Shown here: one piece after another, positions 42,929 through 49,565 of the stretch
How positions within the stretch are numbered: position 1 is the first letter of the stretch
Layout: each line of letters opens with the position of its first letter
DNA from: TMED69 sp964642505
Lineage (GTDB): Bacteria > Pseudomonadota > Gammaproteobacteria > Ga0077536
Direction of reading: 5' to 3'
DNA length: 49,565 nt
Assembly (NCBI GenBank): GCA_964642505.1
Contig: CAZXQY010000007.1
Location: 1 to 49,565, forward strand
Notes under the pieces: generated by a model
The model's database searches: none
What the model saw: only the letters and a program-made list of their open reading frames with translations
Told to the model about the DNA's origin: nothing
Position numbers and translations under genes: made by a program

Positions 42929-44005
42929 ATGGAAGTATCGGATTACAGGTTTCCAACCCGAGGAACGCGAGTAGACATCAGAAAAACAGGTTTGGATCCT
43001 AATTTTTGGTATCCCGTAGCCAGATCTAGGGATTTAAAGCCCGGTAAAGCACTAGACGTTTCCTTCGCTGGGAAGCCCATAGTCATTGTAAGACCGAAAC
43101 ATAGACCCCCCTTCGCGTTAGAAAACAAATGTGCTCATAGGCAAGTCCCTCTACACGTTGGGGCCGTTGATGGTGATCGAATCAAATGCGGATATCACGG
43201 ATGGGAATACAACTCTGAAGGGCTCTGCGTTAACATCCCCTATTTCAAGGATTGCAAAAGCTCTGAAAATAAGATTTTAAGCTACCCCACTAGAGAAGAT
43301 TACGGTCTAATATTTATTTTCCCGGGGGAGGAAAAAACAGCTGATAATGTTCAGTTCCCACAGATACCGGGAGCCTCTAATAGTGATTACAAGATTCGTT
43401 ACCTAGACAGAAAAGTGGGTTGTCATTATAGCTTTATGCACGAAAACTTAATGGATATGAACCACCAATTTCTGCATAGACGACTTATGGGTGGAATAAA
43501 AACCATATTTTTAGAAAATCGACAAGGAGAGAACTGGGTTGAAACCGATTATACCTTTAAGCGCAATGCGGGAAAACAACCGCTCGGGGAAAAATTCATG
43601 CTCGGCAAACGACCAACTGCTGCCGGAGTCAGAGACCGAGATATTATGACCATTAGAACAGAGTATCCATATCAAACGTTAAAGTTCTGGACCGCGGGAA
43701 GCGTTGAACCTGCTTTAGATCTGTGGAACGTATATATACCGATAGACGCTGAGCAAAGATCCAATCATACTTTCGGATTGATGATGATCAAACGCCCGTC
43801 GACTAGATTGTTACTTGAACTTTTCTGGCCATTTATCATTTGGTTTACAAATGGAATCTTTGCCGAAGATAGATGGATTTGCGAACTAGAACAAAAAGCC
43901 TACGAAAAACAAGGCGAGGATCAGAACAGAGAAATATTCCCGGCCATAATACAACTAAGAAACATGTTAACGGCCAACGGAGTACCCATAAGAAACTATT
44001 TTTAG
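42929..44005 (+). CDS. Rieske [2Fe-2S] non-heme iron oxygenase, alpha-type
   Basis: A 358-residue oxygenase. The Rieske domain has the two ligand pairs CAH (about residue 68) and CGYHGWEYN, within GLDPNFWYPVARSRDLKPG-led sequence typical of VanA/PaO-like enzymes. The mononuclear iron site is ENLMDMNHQFLHRRLMG, where the two His are three residues apart instead of the more usual four. An alpha/beta sheet of the C-terminal catalytic domain and a hydrophobic LLLELFWPFIIWF segment follow. Such enzymes hydroxylate, demethylate or desaturate and need an electron donor, possibly the flavodoxin-like neighbour. It overlaps hemF by 4 bases (convergent). The substrate is unknown. Confidence 0.85.
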   Translation: MEVSDYRFPTRGTRVDIRKTGLDPNFWYPVARSRDLKPGKALDVSFAGKPIVIVRPKHRPPFALENKCAHRQVPLHVGAVDGDRIKCGYHGWEYNSEGLCVNIPYFKDCKSSENKILSYPTREDYGLIFIFPGEEKTADNVQFPQIPGASNSDYKIRYLDRKVGCHYSFMHENLMDMNHQFLHRRLMGGIKTIFLENRQGENWVETDYTFKRNAGKQPLGEKFMLGKRPTAAGVRDRDIMTIRTEYPYQTLKFWTAGSVEPALDLWNVYIPIDAEQRSNHTFGLMMIKRPSTRLLLELFWPFIIWFTNGIFAEDRWICELEQKAYEKQGEDQNREIFPAIIQLRNMLTANGVPIRNYF

Positions 44006-44934
44006 CAAATTGTTCTGGAGGATTTCTCTGTTATCCAATTCCTGGGCACTAGGAAACGCTCCAACAGCTCCGATTCCCGCTCCTTAAAATTTTCGCTAAC
44101 GTCATACGGCCAAGAAACAGTCGGGGGCAACGAAGCTAAAATAGAATTTATTCTGCCTCCAAATTGAAGACCAAAAAGCGTTCCTCTGTCGTGAACTAAG
44201 TTGAATTCAACGTATCGTCCTCTTCGATACTTTTGAAACGATCGCTCTTCATTACCATATTGTAAGTTGCGTCGCCTTTCAACAATCTTTAAATAGGTCG
44301 AAGAAAAAGCATTTCCCACATCTTTAATGAAATCAAAACAATTTTGAAACGGCCAATAATTTAGATCGTCAAAAAACAAACCACCTATGCCTCTATGCTC
44401 CGACCGATGCTTTACCCGAAAATAATCGTCACATTGAGCCTTAAATTCTGAATAAACATTTTCCCCATAAGGCCTACAAGCTTTTTCTGCCGCTTCATGC
44501 CAACTTACCGCATCATCTACGAAACCAATAAAAGGGGTAAGATCGAAACCACCACCAAACCACCAGACCGCCTTCTCTTTCGAAGTTGTAGAAAACAAAC
44601 GGAGATTTTCATGGGCAGTTGGAACGTATGGATTTCTAGGGTGAGATACAATAGATAGGCCGATTGCTCGGAACGCGGCCCCCTTTAAATCGGGTCTTTT
44701 AGCGCTTGCTGCCTCCGGCAAGGATTCTCCCGAGATACTAGAAAAATTAACGGCGGTTTTTTCAAAGACCTCACCGTTGCTCAATACGATCGTGCGACCA
44801 GTACTACGAGATCCCTTACCCCATTTGTCTTCTTGTTTAGACGCTACTTTATCCAAATCCATTAGGCTTTTAACAAACTTAGATTGTTCGGAAAACAACC
44901 AACTTTCCACTACTTCTATTTTCGACTCGTCCAT
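44002..44934 (-). CDS. hemF: Coproporphyrinogen III oxidase, oxygen-dependent
   Basis: A 310-residue aerobic heme-synthesis enzyme that oxidatively decarboxylates coproporphyrinogen III to protoporphyrinogen IX. Signature pieces are HPRNPYVPTAHENLR, VWWFGGGFDLTPFIGF, CDDYFRVKHRSEHRGIGGLFFDDLNYWP, and QKYRRGRYVEFNLVHDRGTLFGLQ. The open frame continues to TTG 44988; ATG 44934 gives a length close to E. coli HemF (299), but neither start has a clear ribosome site. It is divergent from hisB across about 110 bases. Use of O2 implies aerobic or microaerobic life. Confidence 0.95.
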   Translation of the reverse strand: MDESKIEVVESWLFSEQSKFVKSLMDLDKVASKQEDKWGKGSRSTGRTIVLSNGEVFEKTAVNFSSISGESLPEAASAKRPDLKGAAFRAIGLSIVSHPRNPYVPTAHENLRLFSTTSKEKAVWWFGGGFDLTPFIGFVDDAVSWHEAAEKACRPYGENVYSEFKAQCDDYFRVKHRSEHRGIGGLFFDDLNYWPFQNCFDFIKDVGNAFSSTYLKIVERRRNLQYGNEERSFQKYRRGRYVEFNLVHDRGTLFGLQFGGRINSILASLPPTVSWPYDVSENFKERESELLERFLVPRNWITEKSSRTIC

Positions 44935-45046
44935 TAGGTTCTTTATCGTCTCAATCTTTAATTCACTCAGGCACTTATAAAAAGGCAAGTTAACTGTTAG
45001 TGTTATACCATTAACTTAATTATAAAAGAAAGGAAGATTCTCTACT

Positions 45047-45637
45047 TTGGAAAGACGAGCTGAAATCAACCGAACTACTAAAGAGACGAGTATTTTCGTA
45101 TGCATTGATCTTGATGGTAGCGGGAAGGGACATCTAGAAACCGGGATACCGTTTTTGGAGCACATGTTAGAACAAGTTGCTAAACACGGATGTTTTAACC
45201 TTACGGTGAAGGCTGAGGGAGACCTTGAGATAGACGCTCATCATACCGTTGAAGATATTGGCATAACACTCGGGCAGGCTGTAGAGAAAGCTTTAGGGCC
45301 TAAAACCTCCATCAGACGCTACGGGTACTCTTACGTTCCACTCGATGAATCGCTGTCTCGCGTTGTTCTTGACCTTTCTGGCCGTCCAGGCCTTGATTAT
45401 CATGTTGATTTTCCGAGATCACAAGTAGGTGGGTTTGACGTAGATCTATTTGCGGAATTTTTTCAAGGATTCGTCAATCACTCCCGATGTACGTTACATA
45501 TAGACTGTCTTAAGGGAGACAACTCCCACCACATTATTGAGACCGTATTCAAAGCTTTTGGTAGAGCATTACGAATAGCTGTAGAAATAGATCCGAGAAT
45601 GAAGAACCAACTACCGACCACCAAAGGTGCTCTTTGA
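45047..45637 (+). CDS. hisB: Imidazoleglycerol-phosphate dehydratase (monofunctional)
   Basis: A 196-residue manganese enzyme for the sixth step of histidine synthesis. Metal-ligand motifs are complete: FLEHMLEQVAKHG, DAHHTVEDIGITLG, and SHHIIETVFKAFGRAL, with RRYGYSYVPLDE between. It lacks the phosphatase domain fused in E. coli HisB, as in Pseudomonas. The start is TTG at 45047, supported by AAGGAAG about 11 bases upstream and by exact family length; no ATG is available before the conserved core. hisH follows after 3 bases. Confidence 0.96.
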   Translation: MERRAEINRTTKETSIFVCIDLDGSGKGHLETGIPFLEHMLEQVAKHGCFNLTVKAEGDLEIDAHHTVEDIGITLGQAVEKALGPKTSIRRYGYSYVPLDESLSRVVLDLSGRPGLDYHVDFPRSQVGGFDVDLFAEFFQGFVNHSRCTLHIDCLKGDNSHHIIETVFKAFGRALRIAVEIDPRMKNQLPTTKGAL

Positions 45638-45640
45638 CAA

Positions 45641-46297
45641 GTGCAGAAAATAGCCATCATAGATTATGGTGGGAGTAATCTACGCTCCGTTTTTAAGGCT
45701 TTGGACAAGGTGGCTGGTCGAAAAGCCAAGGTTATTGTCAGTTCTGATACCAAGGAGATCACACGAGCCGACAAAATTGTTTTTCCTGGACAAGGAGCAA
45801 TAGGAGAATGTATGAATCAGCTCCACAGCGCTGGCTTAGACAACGCTATAAAAGAATTTTGTAAATTCAGGCCGTTTTTAGGCATTTGCCTGGGATTCCA
45901 ATCTCTTATGGCAAATAGCGAAGAAGACAATGGGACTAGGTGCTTGGGAATAATAGACGGCTCCGTACAACGATTCCAAAAAACAATTGGTTTGGCTGAT
46001 CGGGAAATTTCGGCGAGAAAAATCCCTCACATGGGTTGGAATAATGTTTTTTGGAAAAAAGTTCACCCGCTAATCCGGGGAATAAGCAGCGAAACCCGAT
46101 TTTATTTCGTCCACAGCTATTTTGTGCGCCCTTCTGACCCGAACCTAATTATCGGAGAAACAAATTATTTGACCCGATTTTCATCGTCCATAGGTTTTGA
46201 AAATATTTTCGCAACCCAATTTCACCCAGAAAAAAGTTCTTCTGCAGGACTCAAAATGTTGGGGAATTTTATCCAATGGAATGGAAACGACTATTAG
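45641..46297 (+). CDS. hisH: Imidazole glycerol phosphate synthase, glutaminase subunit HisH
   Basis: A 218-residue class I glutamine amidotransferase that supplies ammonia to HisF. The nucleophile elbow is GICLGFQ (Cys83; Phe replaces the usual Met), and the His-x-Glu pair is in ATQFHPEKSS. MGWNNV and the oxyanion-strand FVHSYFV are as expected. It starts with GTG 3 bases after hisB. It is somewhat longer than E. coli HisH (196), with extra residues around the RKIPHMGWN region. The partner genes hisA and hisF do not follow: purD converges on it 7 bases beyond the stop. Confidence 0.95.
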   Translation: MQKIAIIDYGGSNLRSVFKALDKVAGRKAKVIVSSDTKEITRADKIVFPGQGAIGECMNQLHSAGLDNAIKEFCKFRPFLGICLGFQSLMANSEEDNGTRCLGIIDGSVQRFQKTIGLADREISARKIPHMGWNNVFWKKVHPLIRGISSETRFYFVHSYFVRPSDPNLIIGETNYLTRFSSSIGFENIFATQFHPEKSSSAGLKMLGNFIQWNGNDY

Positions 46298-46304
46298 AAC
46301 ATCC

Positions 46305-47600
46305 TTAGTTAGTTTCTTGTTTTCGCCTGATCGCCCTATAACCGATATCAGAGCGACAGAAGAAATTTTCATCTTTTACGAAACTAATTCCGTCGTAAGA
46401 TGCAGCCTGAGCTCTCTCAATATCGTCACCCATCCCAACCACGCACAGTACTCTACCCCCATTAGATACAACAGTTCCGTCGATAACCCTGGTGCCAGCG
46501 TGAAATATTTTAAGATAAGATTTATCCGATGCCTCTGCCAGTCCTGAAATAGACATACCTGTTTTATATAAACCGGGGTAACCTTTCGCGGCTAGCACTA
46601 CTCCAACCGAAGTTTTTTCATCGAACTCCAACTCCAAGTTCTCCGTTTTTCCATCCAAGATCTGTAAGCAAGTCGCCACAAGATCTGTTTTAAGTCGTGA
46701 TAATATAGGCTGGGTTTCAGGGTCTCCAAGTCTACAATTAAATTCGAGTACTTTGGGTGCACCATCCGAATCAATCATTAAACCGGCGTACAGGAAACCT
46801 GTATAGGGCTTACCTTCTTTCCTGAGGCCGCTGAGAGTAGGTCGAATGATATCTTCCTGGATTTTTTTCTCAAGAGTTTTATCTAGAACCGGCGCGGGTG
46901 AATAGGCTCCCATTCCTCCCGTATTAGGGCCTTTGTCCCCATCATCCCGAGCCTTATGATCCTGAGAAGAAGCAAAAGGTACGCTGTGATAACCATCCGT
47001 CATACAAATGTAGCTTAGTTCCTCGCCTTCAAGAAACTCTTCGACAACTATTTGAGTCCCAGCTATCCCGAACTCATTTTTCAAAAGAATTGACTCTACG
47101 ATTTCTTCCGCTTCAGATATATGGGAGGAAATGAAAACACCTTTCCCAGATGCCAGTCCATCCGCTTTAATGACAATTGGAAACTTAACCTTCCTTAAAT
47201 AATCTAACGCCCTTTCTATCTCGTCAAAACTCTCGTACCGAGCCGTAGGAATACCATGGCGGATCAAAAATTCTTTAGCAAACACCTTAGAACCCTCTAA
47301 GACGGCCGCCGACTTCGTAGGGCCAAAACATTTAAGGTTCCTCTTCTTGAAGCTGTCTACTATCCCAGCTACCAAAGGAGCTTCTGGCCCAACGACAGTA
47401 AGGTCTATTTTTTCTCGCTCAGCAAATTCGGCAAGTCCATTCAAATTATCTGGCTCAATGGAAATATTCTCGACCTTACTCTCTAACAGAGTGCCTGCAT
47501 TACCTGGAGCGCAATAAACTTTGTCTACATAAGGTGGCTCGGAACACTTCCACGCTAACGCATGCTCACGACCTCCCCCTCCAACTATCAAAATTTTCAT
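46305..47600 (-). CDS. purD: Phosphoribosylamine-glycine ligase
   Basis: A 431-residue ATP-grasp enzyme for the second step of purine synthesis. Visible are VGGGGREHALAWK at the N-terminus, GPEAPLVAGIVDSF, the ATP-binding FPIVIKADGLASGKGVFIS, SQDHKARDDGDKGPNTGGMGAYSPAP, and EFNCRLGDPETQP. It follows purH by 25 bases on the minus strand, the fis-purH-purD order known from Pseudomonas. Length is normal for the family. Confidence 0.97.
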   Translation of the reverse strand: MKILIVGGGGREHALAWKCSEPPYVDKVYCAPGNAGTLLESKVENISIEPDNLNGLAEFAEREKIDLTVVGPEAPLVAGIVDSFKKRNLKCFGPTKSAAVLEGSKVFAKEFLIRHGIPTARYESFDEIERALDYLRKVKFPIVIKADGLASGKGVFISSHISEAEEIVESILLKNEFGIAGTQIVVEEFLEGEELSYICMTDGYHSVPFASSQDHKARDDGDKGPNTGGMGAYSPAPVLDKTLEKKIQEDIIRPTLSGLRKEGKPYTGFLYAGLMIDSDGAPKVLEFNCRLGDPETQPILSRLKTDLVATCLQILDGKTENLELEFDEKTSVGVVLAAKGYPGLYKTGMSISGLAEASDKSYLKIFHAGTRVIDGTVVSNGGRVLCVVGMGDDIERAQAASYDGISFVKDENFFCRSDIGYRAIRRKQETN

Positions 47601-47625
47601 TTTTACACCCGTAACTATTTTTTAG

Positions 47626-49200
47626 CTAGTGCTTGAAATGGCGTCGCCCAGTGAAGACCATCGTAATAGCGTTATCGTTAGCTGCTTCAATCACCTCTTC
47701 ATCACGCATAGAACCGCCCGGTTGAATAACCGCGGTAACACCCTGCTTCACCGCCTCGTCAATGCCGTCTCTAAACGGGAAGAAGGCGTCAGAAGCCATG
47801 ACGGCTCCTGAAACACTAAAGCCCGCGTCCTTCGCTTTCATCCCCGCCAATCTGGCGCTGTATATTCGACTCATTTGACCGGCGCCTATTCCAATGGTTA
47901 ACCCGTTTTGAGCAAATACAATAGCATTAGATTTCACAAAGGCCGCCACTTTCCAAGCGAAATGCAGATCCCTTTCTTCATCTGGTGTGGGCTTCCGTTT
48001 GGTTACTACCCTGAAGCCTAAATTAGTAAGATTGCCTGATTCAATCTTATCCTTTTCTTGGATCAAAAATCCCCCGGACACGCTTTTCATATCCCAGTTG
48101 TTTTCTTGATCTGTTGAATAGTGTGACAACTCTAAAGCTCTAACATTTTCTTTTTTTGCAAAAACCCGCAGAGAACTTTCGTCAAATTTAGGAGCGACTA
48201 TCACTTCTACAAATTGCCTATCCAGAACTTGATTAGCGAGCCCCTCGGTTACGGGGCGATTAAACGCTATCACTCCGCCAAAAGCGGAGGTAGAATCAGC
48301 AGAGTAAGCCATATTATATGCTTCTTCCGCCGAATGGCTTTCAGCCACTCCACAAGGATTTGCGTGCTTAACGATAACACAGCTCGGGGCCGAGAAAGAT
48401 TGAACACATTCATTAGCGGTATCAGCATCTACCACATTATTGAAAGAAAGTTGCTTGCCGGCCAGTTGTCGGCAACCTGCGATACCATTCGGCTCATGCG
48501 CTTCCAAAAGATATAGCGCCGCTTCCTGGTGAGGGTTTTCTCCATACCTCAGAAGTTTTTTTCTCTCGAGGGAAATTTTTTTTTCAAACGGAAATTGGGA
48601 ACCTAACTCTTCCTGACTAGATGCTAAATAATTCGCGATTTTCTCATCGTAACCAGCAACGTGTCTAAATGCCTTAACCGCTAACGAAAGCCTCTTATCT
48701 ACAGGTATAAGTTGGCCATCAGATAAGCAAGCAATAAGTTCCGGATAATCACCGGGGTCGCAGACAACCGTGACCCGGCTATGGTTTTTGGCGGCTGCTC
48801 TTAAGAGAGCCGGGCCCCCAATATCAATATTTTCTATTGCGTCTTCAAAAGTAACGTTTTCTTTAGAGATCGTTTCCTCGAACGGATATAAATTTACCAC
48901 CACAAAGTCGATAGTCCGAATCCCCAATTCCTCCATTATCTTAGAATCGACTGCACTCCTTCCTAAAATGCCACCGTGCACCTTAGGATGTAACGTCTTT
49001 ACCCTGCCCCCCATTACTTCGGGATGGCCTGTATAGTCGGAAACTTCCATCACCGGCACGTCCGCAGCTCCAAGAGTCTTAGCACTTCCTCCTGTAGAAA
49101 TTATCCCTATATTATTTTTAATCAATTCTCTCGCCAAGCCTATTAAATGCTTTTTATTTGAAACACTTATCAAAGCCCAACGGCGAAAACTTTTTACCAT
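47626..49200 (-). CDS. purH: Bifunctional AICAR formyltransferase / IMP cyclohydrolase
   Basis: A 524-residue enzyme for the last two steps to IMP. The N-terminal MGS-fold cyclohydrolase has STGGSAKTLGAADVPVMEVSDYTGHPEVMGGRVKTLHPKVHGG-type sequence, and the formyltransferase has the active-site KHANPCGVA plus GQMSRIYSARLAG and SDAFFPFRDGID. Length matches E. coli PurH (529). It begins 2 bases after the fis stop and is followed by purD, so fis and the purine genes share one transcript. Confidence 0.97.
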   Translation of the reverse strand: MVKSFRRWALISVSNKKHLIGLARELIKNNIGIISTGGSAKTLGAADVPVMEVSDYTGHPEVMGGRVKTLHPKVHGGILGRSAVDSKIMEELGIRTIDFVVVNLYPFEETISKENVTFEDAIENIDIGGPALLRAAAKNHSRVTVVCDPGDYPELIACLSDGQLIPVDKRLSLAVKAFRHVAGYDEKIANYLASSQEELGSQFPFEKKISLERKKLLRYGENPHQEAALYLLEAHEPNGIAGCRQLAGKQLSFNNVVDADTANECVQSFSAPSCVIVKHANPCGVAESHSAEEAYNMAYSADSTSAFGGVIAFNRPVTEGLANQVLDRQFVEVIVAPKFDESSLRVFAKKENVRALELSHYSTDQENNWDMKSVSGGFLIQEKDKIESGNLTNLGFRVVTKRKPTPDEERDLHFAWKVAAFVKSNAIVFAQNGLTIGIGAGQMSRIYSARLAGMKAKDAGFSVSGAVMASDAFFPFRDGIDEAVKQGVTAVIQPGGSMRDEEVIEAANDNAITMVFTGRRHFKH

Positions 49201-49202
49201 AA

Positions 49203-49454
49203 TTATTTCTCGAACATCCCGTATTTTCTTAACTTCTTCCGCAAAGTTACCCGATTAATCCCTAAGATACCGGCCGCTTTCGACAAATTGCCTTTTGTTT
49301 CTTTCATCACTACTTCAAACAGGGGTTTTTCTAGTTGGCTGAGGGTTAAAGCATGGAGGTTCGTCGGGTACTCTCCATTTAAATCGCTAAAATACTTTTC
49401 TAGCGAACGCTTTACTAAAATACTTACAGGTAGATCCTCGTTTTCGCTTTCCAT
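49203..49454 (-). CDS. fis: Nucleoid-associated DNA-binding protein Fis
   Basis: An 83-residue Fis-family protein. The C-terminal helix-turn-helix is clear: VMKETKGNLSKAAGILGINRVTLRKKLRKYGM. The N-terminal half has the dimer region (LVKRSLEKYFSDLNG). I prefer ATG 49454 over the in-frame TTG at 49469. It is shorter than E. coli Fis (98), with a short N-terminal arm. Position upstream of purH is conserved in Pseudomonas-like genomes, where fis follows dusB. It bends DNA and regulates rRNA and growth-phase genes in enterics; a role here is inferred by family. Confidence 0.92.
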   Translation of the reverse strand: MESENEDLPVSILVKRSLEKYFSDLNGEYPTNLHALTLSQLEKPLFEVVMKETKGNLSKAAGILGINRVTLRKKLRKYGMFEK

Positions 49455-49458
49455 ATTC

Positions 49459-49565
49459 TTAGATTTCAAATTGCTGTTTCAACTTTGTAATAAAATTCAT
49501 TTGCTCGAATGAAGATTCTAACCTTTTAACAAGAGCCACAGGGAATTTAATATCGGGTGGTATAT
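49459..49565 (-). CDS. C-terminal end of an unidentified gene upstream of fis
   Basis: On the minus strand a frame enters from beyond the window and ends at TAA 49461-49459, four bases before the fis ATG. It reads PDIKFPVALVKRLE...FITKLKQQFEI. The usual gene here in gammaproteobacteria is dusB (tRNA dihydrouridine synthase), and a basic helical end would fit, but only 35 codons are visible and the sequence alone does not prove it. Confidence 0.45.
   Translation of the reverse strand, partial: IPPDIKFPVALVKRLESSFEQMNFITKLKQQFEI

Noticed and set aside
1..49565. CRISPR arrays, insertion sequences, rRNA genes, phage genes
   Set aside because: No repeated spacer pattern, transposase, rRNA or phage protein was seen on either strand.

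Overview
The window looks like chromosomal DNA of a Gammaproteobacterium with a compact, moderately AT-rich genome. The main evidence is gene order: leuS-lptE-holA-proA-nadD-rsfS-rlmH and fis-purH-purD run as in Pseudomonas-like gammaproteobacteria, the PstC and PstA permeases are the long forms known from that group, and heme synthesis uses the O2-dependent HemF, so the cell is probably aerobic. I cannot name a genus. Intergenic gaps are short (none exceeds about 270 bases), convergent genes often nearly touch, and TTG/GTG starts are frequent.

Layout. (1) 1-4952: surface-polysaccharide genes: the C-terminal part of an asparagine-synthase-like amidotransferase, a methyltransferase, a GT4 glycosyltransferase and the GDP-mannose enzyme ManC. 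(2) 4969-7391: a small housekeeping block, aspS-fmdB (minus strand) and tRNA-Lys(UUU). (3) 7533-19992: a second polysaccharide block. It has a wlbABC-type cassette for diacetamido-uronic acid, a sugar epimerase and a full-length AsnB-like amidotransferase on the plus strand; then an epimerase, a large glycosyltransferase, a methyltransferase, an unusual methyltransferase-like/transglutaminase-like protein and the broken remnant of a Wzt-type exporter ATPase on the minus strand. The block ends at a junction (about 19727-19750) where two divergent genes have both lost their 5' parts. (4) 20007-25031: a BepA-like M48 metalloprotease, and the pyrophosphate pair pfp (PPi-dependent phosphofructokinase) and hppA (K+-independent H+-pumping pyrophosphatase). 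(5) 25083-31976: the leuS...rlmH operon (minus strand). (6) 32198-41339: phosphate regulon: phoB-phoR (plus), an unrelated aminotransferase, then pstC-pstA-pstB-phoU (minus) behind a recognisable Pho box; pstS is absent. (7) 41364-44934: a methyltransferase, a flavodoxin-like protein, a Rieske oxygenase and hemF. (8) 45047-49565: hisB-hisH (without hisA/hisF), then fis-purH-purD on the minus strand and the tail of one more gene.

How it fits together. The polysaccharide genes suggest a glycan containing a 2,3-diacetamido-uronic acid, possibly amidated by AsnB-like enzymes. The AspRS carries the His/Gly pair of non-discriminating enzymes, which suggests asparagine is made on tRNA and would leave the AsnB-like proteins free for sugar chemistry. 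The best candidate for something undescribed is the minus-strand cassette at 14153-18742 (glycosyltransferase, methyltransferase, methyltransferase-like/transglutaminase-like fusion) next to AsnB. The pfp-hppA pair points to a reversible, PPi-saving glycolysis coupled to proton pumping.
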